A stretch of 64,000 bases of DNA from positions 90,992,513-91,056,512 of the forward strand of contig CM051521.1 of the NCBI GenBank assembly GCA_028015205.1, read 5' to 3'. The position numbers and the translations under genes were made by a program. Source of the stretch: Mytilisepta virgata. Taxonomy: Eukaryota; Mollusca; Bivalvia; Mytilida; Mytilidae. Shown in pieces: positions 25,219-36,173 of this stretch. The notes below the pieces were generated by a model. The model was not told the origin of the DNA and did no database searches. It saw only the letters and a program-made list of their open reading frames with translations. Numbering within the stretch: the stretch's first letter is position 1; each line of letters opens with the position of its first letter.

Positions 25219-25504
25219 CTCGTATGGACAAAGTTATTACACTTTCGGCTGTCCCTATCGATAGAGGAGAGTGGAACAATTTACAAAGAAATGTTCTTTC
25301 TTCAAAGGTAGCTGCAGCGCACTGGTTATTATGTATACACTCTAATCCACAAAGAAATTTAGTTTTCGTGTAGTAAAACGTATTCAAATAATTATTTAAA
25401 ACTGTTCTGTTGAATTTAACGTCCAGTAAATTCATTCTTTTTTCATATGCAAAGGTATATATTTGAAATAAAAGGCAGATGCCAAAATACTGCATTATTG
25501 CCAT
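25219..25504 (-). CDS. Exon 1: signal peptide and Apple/PAN domain of secreted C-type lectin gene
   Basis: The start is the ATG at 25504-25502. The first 20 or so residues (MAIMQYFGICLLFQIYTFAY) form a hydrophobic secretion signal. Residues 45-80 resemble an Apple/PAN domain: FLCGLEC, NQCAAATFE and FLCKLF, with C52, C56, C62 and C74 in the usual order. The donor is a near-consensus ACGAG|GTAAGT at 25219/25218. The exon carries 95 codons plus one base (phase 1); joined to exons 2 and 3 it gives a 224-residue protein: signal, PAN, C-type lectin. PAN-lectin proteins are usually secreted glycan- or protein-binding factors in invertebrate immunity or mucus; that role is inference. The gene spans about 20 kb, mostly transposon-filled introns. 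Confidence 0.8.
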
Positions 25505-25527
25505 TTTACTGATATGGTTGCATCAAC

Positions 25528-25575
25528 ATCTGGAATAACACTGAACATGCGCATATATATATATATATCTAAACG
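25528..25575 (-). promoter_or_regulatory. Possible core promoter of lectin gene
   Basis: About 50 bp upstream of the ATG is an alternating TA run (TATATATATATATGCGC on minus), followed 20-30 bp later by TCAGTG, which resembles an initiator. A simple AT repeat can mimic a TATA box, so this is weak. Confidence 0.3.
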
Positions 25576-27140
25576 GAAATGAAATAATTGATTTAGCATA
25601 TTCAATGTTTAAATCTATCAAAATGCATTAACGAGTAACTATTTGTATTGATGTTAAATAGCGAAATATTGTTTATGAATTGATACTATTTGAAGACAGA
25701 CGTACTCACTATACCGTATTCGGTATTTCATTTTCATCTGATGTTATATGTTAAAAGAAAGAGGTCTTCCTGCATAAAGATAAGAGGAGTCGAAGCCCAT
25801 TGGGAGAATTGAAATGAATTGAATGAATTGGAATTCGATCAGGCAGCTTGCAATTGCTACACCAACACTTTCTCTACAGAAAATACTTGTGGCAATTGTA
25901 GTTAGCGAGCAAGTATAAATCTAAAAATCGTCTATGGAAATAAGACATCTCCTTGATATGACAAAAATAACTGCTACCCCACAATAACAAATACTTCGTA
26001 GGTCATGGATGCGTTTTGAATAATCTTATATTAAACATTAATTATACAACATAATTAACATGTAGAACATTATCTATTAAAATTTCGCTTTATCAGAAAA
26101 ACGTGATTAAAAAATGAAATATTTGGAAACGCGTACTAGCCCTTATCAGTTCAAACTCTTCTAAGGCAATTCTATGAAATGTAGATATGGCAATATGGCA
26201 TTATCAAAGTTGAGCTACATTATATGCTCTCTTAATAGGGAAGTTATCAAGAGCTTGTTTAGAAAGTGTAGAATGTATCCCTTAACATGATACAGTGATG
26301 GTGACTAACTTAGAAACATGCGCCAGTCCTTATCGATCGAATTAGCGGCCATTGTATCAGAGGTAGGTGATACATATTTACAATCTGTGCAAACAAAACT
26401 AAGATTTCTACCATTTATCCTCGGGTTTACTGCAAAATAGTCTTGAATATCTTGCGGTAATCTTACATCACCCCTCTAATCATGCTAACCGCAAGGGTAT
26501 TTTCATGATTTATATGGTTTATCTAAAACATTTAGTGAATCGACGGAGAGTTTACATACAATAATGCCATACTATTCTAATTCATACTTTCATTCCAATA
26601 AAAATTATATACCTTATGATAAACTTTTTAAAGGCATTCATAAAAAAATACACTACGTGTATTTACATTACATAATGTAAAATAATTTTATATTTTAGTT
26701 ATACATTTAAAAGAAGTGGCAGTTATGCAAACTTTCAGATTTTTAAGTTACAATTAAAAAAAAGAAAGTGTTTTTATTTTCATAATTCATTTCAATATCT
26801 TAATTCTTTTAATAATTTTGTTTTTCTAGACCAGTGCACTGTTTTCATGTCTATTGCTTAACTTTTGATTTTTTCCATGAGTTAAATTCCACCAAAGGGG
26901 CACTTTATTCTCCCATTTATTGAAGTTTCTAAAAGAAAAACAATTAAAGCTGCTGCAGGTCATTTATCCTATAATTAGTTTATTGAAAAGATAAATAAAG
27001 GGGATCGAATGAACTTTAGGTAAACTTCGCATTTCTACTGGTAACTGAGGCTCGTACAAGTAAACCACTAGCGTGAAGCCATCTTTGACGTCCATCGTAA
27101 CATCAAGGAGACCAAGAGATGATTTATAACGAAACATTTA
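25576..27140. other. Non-coding stretch upstream of the lectin gene
   Basis: No ORF with recognisable motifs. AT-rich. It ends where the minisatellite and zinc-finger duplication begin. Confidence 0.4.
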
Positions 27141-27157
27141 GAATCCCATCTCCTCAG

Positions 27158-27236
27158 CAGCAGCAAAAAAAAAACGAAATGAGCAGCAATGAGCATGAAA
27201 GAACAGCACAGAGCAAGAGAAGAGCAGCGAACTGTG
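27158..27236. repeat. GAGCA-type minisatellite, first (short) array
   Basis: A short degenerate form of the 21-bp coding minisatellite that is fully developed at 28.53-28.97 kb (GAGCAAGAGAAGAGCAGCG words). Its end (GCAGCGAACTGTGTGGT) is the same as that of the second array, so both belong to one duplicated unit. Confidence 0.75.
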
Positions 27237-27325
27237 TGGTCTGAATGATGATGTCAGTTGACACTTTTAACGAAAATATAATTTCGTCAGTTGTTTGAGG
27301 ACTGTCAAACAACACACACGTATCA

Positions 27326-28342
27326 ATGGAATCGAAAACGCCTCTCGATTTATTATTTCCTACTAGATATTTAGTACCTGTGGATCTTTCTAAAGCCGAA
27401 GCAAAACCAGATATGAAGAGGAAAATACTTCCAACCAAAGTGAAGAGAACCAAACGGCTGGAAAACCCAAGTGAAGGGCCCAGAAAAGTGGATCCAAAAA
27501 AGAAATGTACAAAGTGTCAAATGAACAAGAGCTTTGTGGGATTTTACAAAAACATGAATATCTGCAAGGGATGTAGAAGGATTGAGAGCGAGTGGACAAG
27601 ACTTAATAGAGACCTCATCAGAAAAGTGAAATCTGAACTGCAACCATCTCTAAACGAATACTTTGTCAGACGTTCTCGTAGGAAAGAACAGGCCGCTGAG
27701 GAACCTGTAGCTAATATAAGCACTTGCAGGACGACAGCAGCTCATTCGACTATCGATTCTTAGGAAAGAAAGACGTCTTAAATGTGTAACTGTGACATAT
27801 ATGGATACCAGTTCAAGTGAAACTTCAACCTAGTGCGTCACAAAAAGAATACACACGGTATGGAAGAGGAGTCAACAGAGTATAGTGAATGATTCGGTCT
27901 CAGACACGACCACAGAAGCCGATAACGAGGAATCGGAACAAAGTGGTGACCATGGATCCAACGAAAACTTCGATGGGGAAAGCAAACAGTCCCCATGGGA
28001 CGTCATTTTGAATAGAACATTTCAAGTACATCAACCGGAATACTCACAGAAAGTAAACGAACTAGTGGCAGCTGGAATGGAAGAAGATAAGGCACGCTCC
28101 GCAGCATATAGAGACATGTTTGACTCCTACAGAGACGAAATGCAAAAGCATTACCTTGCACTGATGTCCTGACACCAAGACATGAATAAAGACCAAGTAC
28201 ATAGAAAGATGTGGGAATATGCCGTAGAAAAACGAAAATATCTGCTTAACCGTGTATTGAACGACTACGACCCAACACCAGCTGAAGATAGCGATGACTA
28301 TGTGACGGAGGAATTAGAACGAACATTAACATATTATAAATA
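27326..28342 (+). pseudogene. Zinc-finger gene of unknown function, tandem copy 1
   Basis: An ATG at 27326 opens a 145-residue frame with a basic N-terminal part and a CTKC...CKGC zinc-binding knuckle (residues about 61-83, FYKNMN between the pairs), a form seen in phage- and virus-type zinc ribbons. After a stop, a C2H2-like module (RHKKNTHG) follows at about 27795-27855. Next come an acidic linker and a helical tail (WDVILNRTFQVHQPEY; KVNELVAAGMEEDKARSAAYR) at 27885-28172, then a further tail to 28342 after a TGA. The frames are broken by stops and a shift. I do not recognise the family. The multicopy, multidomain form suggests an accessory gene of a large DNA transposon or virus-like element, but that is a guess. 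Confidence 0.5.
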
Positions 28343-28530
28343 AAAATTAAAAAAAAGAAACGATTAAAAAGGAAGGAGGGATACTGCACCTATATATTTT
28401 TATACATATATAGCTAGTGACAAGCATGGATAAATGCAGAGTGGCCTTTCAAATGACCCGGGTGTAAGGGTGCTCTCGCACAGATCCAATCATTGACTAA
28501 GGACAATCGACCACTACAGCAGCAGCAGTC
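28343..28530. other. Spacer between the two zinc-finger copies
   Basis: Contains the A-rich end of copy 1, an AT-rich TATATAT strip and a CAG run leading into the minisatellite. In copy 2 the corresponding position is where the Gypsy LTR begins. Confidence 0.5.
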
Positions 28531-28994
28531 ATGGATAGTGATGGCAGCACGGAGCAAGAGAAGAGCAGCGATGAGCAAGAGATGAGCAGCGAAGAGCAAT
28601 CGAAGAGCAGCAAAGAGCAAGAGAAGTGCAGTGATGAGCAAGAGATGAGCAATGGAGACCAAGAGAAGAACAGCGGTGAGCAAGAGAAGATCAGCGGTGA
28701 GCAAGAGAAGAGCAGCGACGAGCAAGATAAGAACAGCGATGAGCTGCGAAGAGCAAGATAAGAACAGCGATGAGTAGGAGATGAGCAGCGATGAGCAAGA
28801 GATGAGAAGAGCAGCGACGAGCAAGATAAGGACAGCGAAGAGCAAGAGATGAGCATCGATGAGCAAGAGATGGGCAGCGAAGAGCAAGAGAAGTGCAGTG
28901 ATGAGCAAGAGAAGAGCACTGGAGAGCAAGAGAAGAACAGCGGTGAGCACGAGAAGAGCAGCGAACTGTGTGGTGTGAATGATAATGTCAGTTG
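28531..28994 (+). repeat. 21-bp coding minisatellite (EQEKSSD heptads)
   Basis: The unit is seven codons (GAG CAA GAG AAG AGC AGC GAT = EQEKSSD) in about 20 imperfect copies. A frame opens at an ATG (28531, MDSDGSTEQEK) and stays open to 28761, where a frameshift stops it. Further on, the repeats lead into SSELCGV and a TGA just before copy 2 of the zinc-finger gene. It may be a remnant coding region of that gene, since the same array also precedes copy 1. A third array lies at 60.54-60.81 kb. Minus-strand ORFs here (poly Leu/Ser) are artefacts. Confidence 0.8.
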
Positions 28995-29075
28995 AAGCTT
29001 TTAACGAAAATGTAATCAGAGGTTTTGTTTAATTTCGTCAGTTGTTTGAAGACTGTCAATAACACACACGTATCA

Positions 29076-30117
29076 ATGGAATCGAAAACGCCTCTCGTTC
29101 ATTTATTGGTTCGTACTAGATATTTAGTACCGGATCTTTCTAACGCCGAAGCAAAACCAGATATGAAAAGGAAAATACTTCCAACCAAAGTGAAGAGAAC
29201 AAAACGGCTGGAAACGCAAGTGAAGGACCAAGAAAAGTGGATCCAAAAAAGAAATGTACAAAGTGTCAAATGAACAAGAGCTTAGCGGAATTTTACAAAA
29301 ACATGAATATCTGCAAGGGATGTAGAAGGATTGATAACGAGTGGACAAGACTTAATAGAGACCTCATCAGAAAAGTGAAATCTGAACTGCAACCATCTCG
29401 AAACGAATACTTTGTCAGACGTTCTCGTAGGAAAGGACAAGCCGCATAGGAACCTGTAGCTAATATAAGCACTTGCAGGACGACAGGAGCTCATTCGACT
29501 ATCGAATCTTAGGAACGAAAGACATCTCAAATGTATAACTGTGACATATGTGGATACCAGTTCAAGTGAAACTTAAACCTTGTGCGTCACAAAAAGAATA
29601 CACACGGTATGGAAGAGGAGTCAACAGAGTATAGTGAATGATTCGGTCTCAGACACGATCACAGAAGCCGATAACGAGGAATCGGAACAAAGTAGTGACC
29701 ATGGATCTAACGAAGACTTCAATGGGGAAAGCAAACAGTCCCCATGGGACGTCATTTTGAATAGAACATTTCAAGTACATCAACCGGAATACGTACAGAA
29801 AGTAAACGAACTAGTGGAAGCCGGAATGGAAGAAGACAAGGCACGCTCGGCAGCATATAGACATGTTTGACGCCTACAGAGACGAAATGCGAAAGCATTA
29901 CCTTGCACTGATGTCCTGACACCAAGACACGAATAAAGACCAAGTACATAGAAAGATGTGGGAATATGCCGTAGAAAAACGAAAATATCTGCTTGACCGT
30001 GTATTCAACGACTACGACCCAACACCAGCTGAAGATAGCGATGACTATGTGACGGAGGAATTAGAACGAACATTAACATATTATAAGAAAAATAGAGAGA
30101 GAAAAAGAGAAGATTAA
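29076..30117 (+). pseudogene. Zinc-finger gene of unknown function, tandem copy 2
   Basis: A tandem duplicate of 27326-28342. The ATG context is the same. It has a one-base shift near 29215, so the knuckle (CTKCQMNK...CKGC) falls in another frame (29237-29449). A C2H2 module opens at ATG 29531 (YNCDICGYQF), then an in-frame TGA at 29577-29579, then RHKKNTHG. The acidic/helical part lies at about 29637-29870, with a small deletion relative to copy 1. Copy 2 ends in a longer basic tail to 30117, and a Gypsy LTR starts 30 bp further. The TGA in the finger and the TGA after the ALMS codons are also present in copy 1, so both were lost before duplication. Confidence 0.5.
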
Positions 30118-30146
30118 AAGGGAAGAAAGATAATCCACCTATATAT

Positions 30147-30638
30147 TGTAGAGAGCTAGGGCTAAACTGATAAATGGTAGGTTATAACGCACCAGAGTCA
30201 CTCAAATCTATATTATTACTAAGACCTCAAATCAAAACCAATTGTATCCAAAACCAAAGGTGACCATGAACCAAATCTCCAATCTTCAACATCGTTCGAC
30301 CGGAAAAGCAATACCTATGTCTGCAACTCTGTAATTTCTGGAAGGCTCGGAGATGGATACTTTTCAAAGTTTAATGCTTTATTTTTGTTGTAAATTCTCA
30401 ATAATAGTATAAAAGACAGATCTACAGGTGGATTGACTGTACAAGAGCTGATATATATATGTACTAAACTTTAATACAATTTCTCCAGATAAACAGATAC
30501 TGGGTTAAATGTATTAATAATAATATTCAGTTTGCTTGAGTATTTGGTCACTTCAGCAAAGGACAATTTTTTTAGACAAGTGTACTGGATACCTTACCAG
30601 TCTCAATTTAGACTATGTATTTTATTAAAAAGAAAAAA
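30147..30638 (-). repeat. Truncated downstream LTR of Gypsy copy A
   Basis: Matches the first 490 bp (plus orientation) of the LTRs at 33689 and 58896. It breaks off after the A-rich AAAAAGAA stretch and is joined to RT sequence. It starts with TGTAGAGAGC instead of TGTAGCGAGC. Confidence 0.85.
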
Positions 30639-30647
30639 CCTTTTCAA

Positions 30648-31700
30648 TCAGTTTCTTAAACTCATTGGCGTACGCCAAGGGTACTCTGCGTGGGGTGTGT
30701 TAACTGGTCTAGCATCACCAGTATCTATCTCATGTTCAGTTAACTTGGTCAAACCTAAATCGGTTTCATTTCTTGAAAATGTATGAGAAAATTTATTGAA
30801 CAAATTTGCAATAACTGCACATTCTTGATCTTGTACCGGTTCTATGTACATGCTCTGTAAATGGTCTGGGACAATACCACTCTTTCCACCATCTGCTGTC
30901 CCTTTCTTGGTTTTATTTCTTATAATTCCAGTGTTGGTGTCCCACTGTACAGGTTTATTATCAGCAAATTTAAGACGTCGTACAGAAGAGAAGTTATTTA
31001 TTTCTTCTGTATCCTCACAATCAACCAATAAATTTACTTTGGAAGTAAGACTTTCAGCCTCACCAATTATGGTATCTTGATATAGGGCAAACTGTTCATC
31101 AAAGGGGTTCAAAACTCTGACAAAAGTAGTGACATATTTTTCTAAATTTACAACTGTCGGGGCCATAATAACTTGGAACTTCTGTAGTACCTCATCTGTA
31201 TTGTCTAATATAAAATCTTGGGATTTAGAATTTTTATCATCTTCAAATCTGTCAACAAATACATCAATTAACATCTCACATCTTGGAGGTATAGTAAAAT
31301 CATCTGCTACTCTGATCTTTCTGACTTTTTCAGGCAGACCAATTTGTTTACAAGGAATAGAAGTATCACCCAGCAACACAATTCCTTCGCTTAATCTGAG
31401 ATTACCAGGTCCCCAATCTGCCTTCATTAGTACATCTAGACCTAATAAGGCTTCATCTTCAATGGCAGGTACAACTAACTCAATATTAAAACTGAAATCA
31501 CCTAATTTTACTTCAAATTTGGCTTTTCCTAACTCTTGTAGGGGTTTGCCATCTGCGCTAGCTAGCATATTAGAAAATTTCAGGTTGGGTCTGTTTGACT
31601 CTGGAATTTGATGAAAAGCTTGCCTCGACAACACTGTGCGAGCACCTCCAGTATCTACTGTTAACTTCACACAAGTTCCTTGTACATAACGCTCAATATA
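30648..31700 (-). pseudogene. Gypsy copy A protease and N-terminal RT connection
   Basis: A 340-residue frame begins with a retropepsin: the active-site DTGGA is at about residues 6-10, and the flap and LLGLDVLMKADWG segment follow. This protease would cleave the Gag-Pol polyprotein. After a linker, the conserved lead-in to RT (FNKFSHTFSRNETDLGLTKL) is present, but the frame is cut by the deletion near 30640 before any RT motif. The start of the protease lies further upstream in a frame broken near 31700. Copy B carries the same region at 56345-57075. Confidence 0.85.
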
Positions 31701-33660
31701 GACTCAATCACTTCGGAGCACTTGACGTTTAATAATATCTGGAACAATCAATTTTCATTCCTTACTGTCACTACAGTCAGAATTGTTGGTTTTCTTCTCC
31801 GACTGAGAAGAACTAGATTCCATCTTTGAACCACAAACTTTACCATCTACTAAATCTAGCGAATTACTGCTGCTGTCTGGAACACTTCCACTCACTGCAC
31901 CCAAAATTTGACCATTCTGAAAAACAGGGGTCAGCTCCTGGTCAGCGGAGTTGACCCTTTGTAGTTTAAAGCAAACTCAGGGAAGGGCCCAATTTCCCCT
32001 GAATTATTATTTTTAAACGAAAGGTCTCACTTGGTTTCTTCTCTGCCCATTGTTGACCGGTTACTATTTGGTCAGGCTGCCTGTTTGGGTTGCTAAAACG
32101 CTTTCTGGCATAATGGCCTGGTTGGCCACAGTAATAGAAGAGAAAATTTTTCCTTTTATATTAGAAGAACTTTGGATATTATCTTTATGTGCATCAAAAT
32201 TGCCTGGTTTTCTGTCATAAGAATAAGGTTTGTATGTTTGACCAAAAGGTTTATTCCTCGGATAATTAACTGGCTTTCTTCTTCTTCGTTTCTACTCTCG
32301 GCGTACATTTGTCTAAATAATTTCTGTAGTTGTTCTATTTGTGCTTTACCTAACCCATCAATATCATCAGCTTTGATCTGGTCTCTTTTGATGGGCATTG
32401 GATCCTTTTTACCATTTAATTTGCCTGTATTCCAGTTGGGCCTCTTTATTTCATTCTTCTTTAATTGCCTTACTTGTTTCCTAAATTTCCCCCAACTTGT
32501 TCTTCTTGAGGACTACCTGTAGTCTCTAGATACGTAATGACGTCATGTATGGCTTCCTCAATGGTACTAGGATCTTTGTATAACTCTACATGGACCCTGG
32601 TCTTGTGACCTGAAAGACCCATCAGGAACCTCTGTAACAAATCTTCTTGTATAATTTTTCTCTCTCTGTTTGTGTATGCTTTATCATATATCCGCTTTAG
32701 CTCAGCGGCATAAGCTTCTGGTGTCTCGCCTGGTTTTTGGTTCCGTCTGTTAAAAAAGACCTTGTAATTTTTTTTAGTTTCAAATACCCGAAACCTATTT
32801 TGCTTTTTTTTTAGTTAACATATAACTGGATAAAGTTTTCTGTGGGAACTGATCTAAAACAAAATCTCCAGCTGCCCTTGGGGACGTGGAAGCAATTCTT
32901 TCAGCTTGCTTTTCTCATTCCATCTACAGAGACGGGCCACAGCCTCAAATCTGTTATGCTTTACTTCCCACTTCTCCTTTCCAGTATAACCTGGTAGTTT
33001 TATGCTGTGATATGAATCAGTGTTTGACTTGCGTTTGGATCTGGTTGTGAAATTGGTGTCTATACGTTATATGTCGTTATTAGCTTCATCAGTACAGCTG
33101 TCCTCTGAACTAGATGTATCATCAACAGGAACAGGAGTTTTGGACCTAGACCTGGACCTAACAGACCTTAAAATGCCTGGATCAGAAGACACAGCATGAA
33201 CTGAGTTATTTTCTTTCAGTCTATGAGAATCTTTTTACTGGATTCTGAAAGAAATTTCCTTTAAATGCAGTCTTAATTGCTGCCACGACTTGGCCTGTCA
33301 AGTCTTGTATTGCCCCTTTTATTACCCCATACAACCCAGCTGTGTCACCATGACTGTGGATGTCAGTATCTGTTTCATTAGCTGATCAATCTGGTTCATT
33401 AAAGACTTGTTTCTTTCTCAACAACCTTAGACTTCTTCTGGGTCTTGCTTCCACAGCTGTAGGTTTAATCCCACTTGTGCTTGGGGTTGGTAGTAATTCT
33501 GCCCTAGGCAGTACAGTAATATCACCTTCATCTGGCTCTAGATCTGTCTCAGTAGTTAAATTATCTCAGTTTCAACTTCACTATCAACAGTCCTTGGTGG
33601 TGCTTGAGCTGTTTTTCACCATGATTTACGTTCGTATCTCTGGATCCACTACTCAAAATT
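31701..33660 (-). pseudogene. Gypsy copy A gag region (degenerate)
   Basis: Many stops and shifts interrupt this copy; the same protein is far better preserved in copy B (57240-58832). Visible parts are the Ser/Arg-rich N-terminal region near 33150, the capsid-like helical region at about 32560-32980, and a zinc-knuckle remnant near 32110-32150 (YYCGQPGHYARK) in which two of the CCHC cysteines are lost. Gag would package element RNA into particles. Confidence 0.75.
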
Positions 33661-33665
33661 ATGTG

Positions 33666-33684
33666 AATCCCGCCGAGGATGCCA
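33666..33684 (-). promoter_or_regulatory. Primer-binding site of Gypsy copy A
   Basis: Four bases after the LTR end, the minus strand reads TGGCATCCTCGGCGGGATT. Its complement ends in GCCA and contains AATCCCGCC, the look of a tRNA T-arm and acceptor end with CCA. This fits reverse-transcription priming by a host tRNA. I cannot say which tRNA. The same site is present in copy B at 58873-58891. Confidence 0.75.
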
Positions 33685-34454
33685 AAAATGTAGCGAGCTA
33701 GGGCTAAACTGATGAATGGTAGGTTAGAACCCACCAGAGCCACTCAAATCTATATTACTACTAAGACCTCAAATCAAAACCAATTGTATCCAAAACCAAA
33801 GGTGACCATGAACCAAATCTCCAATCTTCAACATCGTTCGACCGGAAAAGCAATACCTATGTCTGCAACTCTGTAATTTCTGGAAGGCTCGGAGATGGAT
33901 ACTTTTCAAAGTTTAATGCTTTATTTTTGTTGTGAATTCTCAATAATAGTATAAAAGACAGATCTACAGGTGGATTGACTGTACCAGAGCTGATATATAT
34001 ATGTACTAAACTTTAATATAATTTCTCCAGATAAACAGATACTGGGTTAAATGTATTAATAATAATATTCAGTTTGCTTGAGTATTTGGTCACTTCAGCA
34101 AAGGACAATTTTTTTTAGACAAGTGTACTTGATACCTTACCAGTCTCAATTTAAACTATGTATTTTATTAAAAAGAATAAATACAAGACAAGTGTACTAG
34201 AAACTATACTAGTAGCGTATGTCTAAGGGAACTCCTCAGCAAACTGTAGGGTTTCTTAAAAACTGTACTATTGTAGAAAAATAAAGTATATCTGAGGTAA
34301 AGCTAAGTAAATTTTTAGATGTAGATTATGCGCTTGTTCACACTGGACAGAAGAAGTAACTATTTAGTATGTCTAAGCTTAATTTTGTGCTAATAAAACT
34401 TATTTACGTATTATTTTGACTTGTGTTTAGTGTTTTTAGAATAAAAGGTTAAAA

Positions 34455-35345
34455 CTTGTTGTTTAGTTTATATGAGTTTGACAAGGCACTGTACTAGAGA
34501 TTTTTCTAGTAATATGTGTGCTAGAAATTCCTAATCTTTTATAAATTAGTGAAAGCACTGTACTAGTGACCTTTCTAGTAATGTGTGCTAAAGAATTTCC
34601 TAGTCCTTATTTACTATTTAAATTAGTGAAAGCACTGTACTAGTGACCTTTTTAGTAATGTGTGCTAAAGATTGCTAACCCTTATTTACTATTTAACACT
34701 GTACTAGCAGACTTTTCTAGTAATGTGTGCTAAAGAATTTCCTAGTCATTATTTACTATTTAACTTTGTGAAAGCACTTTACTAGTGACCTTTCTAGTAA
34801 TATGTGCTAAAGATTGCTAACCCTTATTTACTATTTAACTTGGTGAAAGCACTGTACTAGCAGACTTTTCTAGTAATGTGTGCTAAAGATTGCTAACCCT
34901 TATTTACTATTTAACTTGGTGAAAGCACTGTATTTGCAGACTTTTCTAGTAATGTGTGCAAGAAATTCCTAGTATTTTATTTACTATTAAACTTGACAAA
35001 AGCACTGTACTAGTAAACTTTTCTAATAAGGTGTGCAAGGAATTCCTAATATTTATTTCTATTTAACTTGACAAAGCACTGTACAGCAGACTTTTCTAGT
35101 AATGTGTGCAAGACATTCCTAGTATTTTATTTACTATTTAAATTTGACAAAAGCATTGTACTAGTAGACTTTTCTAGTAATGTCTGCAATAAATTCCTAG
35201 TGTTTTATTTACTATTTAAATTTGACAAAAGCACTGTACTAGTAGACTTTTCTAGTAATGTGTGCAAGGGATTCCTAATATTTATTTCTATTTAATTAGA
35301 CAAAGCACTGTACTAGTAGATTTTTCTAGTAATGTGTGCAAGGAA
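34455..35345. repeat. Tandem array in the LTR, 75-80-bp unit
   Basis: About 12 copies of a unit with a GCACTGTACTAGT core, then CTTTTCTAGTAATGTGTGC, then TTATTTACTATTTAA. Within the unit, ACTAG and CTAGT are short palindromes. Copy B has the equivalent array at 59690-60540 with a slightly different order of variants, so the arrays have evolved by local gain and loss. Confidence 0.9.
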
Positions 35346-35788
35346 TTAAAGTAAGGTTTATTGAAAATTTAAATAGAGCAAGATTTACTAGTAATGAATT
35401 TATGATCAAATCAAGACAGGTTTATCAGAGACTTTACTGATAATGTTAGTCTTGAGATCTCCGTGAAACTCAGATATACCTTGTAAAATCTTAATTTTAA
35501 AAATACAGTAAGGAAACTACTGCAGTGTTTGTTCTTAAAAAAAATTAAGGACTCTGATTAAAAAAAAATCAAATACTAGAACTGACGTAAAATTCCGTGA
35601 ATTATTTCTTTCTATAAGTTTTCTAGACCTTAAGAAAACTACCTCCGTAAGTTTTCTAGACTTTAAGAAAACTACAAATCCAAAAATTATATTTCTAGTT
35701 TAAAATAATTCCTTACTTTTCTACTAAAATTTGAGCATAGTCCTCCCTAGAAATAGCACAAGTGACGTTGAAATAGCGTTTCGTGCCC

Positions 35789-35796
35789 TTTTTATA
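35789..35796 (-). promoter_or_regulatory. TATA box of Gypsy LTR
   Basis: The minus strand reads GGAGTATAAAAAGGGC. About 70 bp upstream on minus (near 35862) is ATTGGCT, a CCAAT-type box. Together they mark the LTR promoter and place the transcription start near 35765. Confidence 0.6.
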
Positions 35797-36173
35797 CTCC
35801 CCGCGCAGCACAGTTGAACCCTAAAGGGGTCCACTGTGCAATGTGTGCGGTGCAGATCAATAGCCAATCAAAACGATGTCACAGTGCTGACTTAGGTCAT
35901 TTATAATGGAAACGAATTCATATCTTCTTTTTAATGTTCTGTACATATTTGGTTGTGAGTCTTACTCACCAGCATTGTTTTGACAAAATATATCTCTTAA
36001 CAATTTTTGTGATCTCCTGTATTTTTGATGTACTTGTATTGATTGCAACCTATCACCGTTACTTTCAAGTAGTAATGCAATTTGATAATGGGTAACGATA
36101 TAGCAACATATAGGATGGTGATAGGTTTGTTTTATTTCAGATTAAGGTCTGTATCTAGAAAGGTATTTTCTGT

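Larger units (their letters stand above)
30147..35985 (-). mobile_element. Ty3/Gypsy retrotransposon copy A, internally deleted
   Basis: Order on the minus strand: complete LTR (35985-33689), primer-binding site, gag, protease, start of RT, then directly an LTR fragment (30638-30147). Most of RT, all of RNase H and integrase, and about 1.8 kb of the downstream LTR are missing through one deletion. Copy B at 41.5-60.5 kb supplies the comparison. LTR ends are TGT...ACA. Target duplication is uncertain: TATAT precedes 30147, but the sequence just after 35985 is AAATA. The clade is not resolved. Confidence 0.85.
33689..35985 (-). repeat. Complete 2.3-kb LTR of Gypsy copy A
   Basis: TGTAG at 33689 and TGACA at 35981-35985 are the proposed ends. 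On the minus strand the promoter part lies near 35790, leaving only about 190 bp of U3 and more than 2 kb of transcribed R/U5. Most of that length is a 75-80-bp tandem array. An LTR this long with so short a U3 is unusual for Gypsy elements. Copy B shares the first 1.64 kb. Confidence 0.7.

Noticed and set aside
28414..28950. Leu- and Ser-rich minus-strand proteins
   Set aside because: They are complementary-strand readings of the EQEKSSD minisatellite. The same applies to 60491-60835.
27326..30117. UGA recoding (for example selenocysteine) in the zinc-finger gene
   Set aside because: TGA occurs at shared positions, but there are also frameshifts and no sign of a recoding element. Pseudogene decay before duplication is simpler.
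34455..35345. CRISPR-like array or centromeric satellite
   Set aside because: The units have no constant-repeat/variable-spacer pattern and lie inside an LTR that is present twice.
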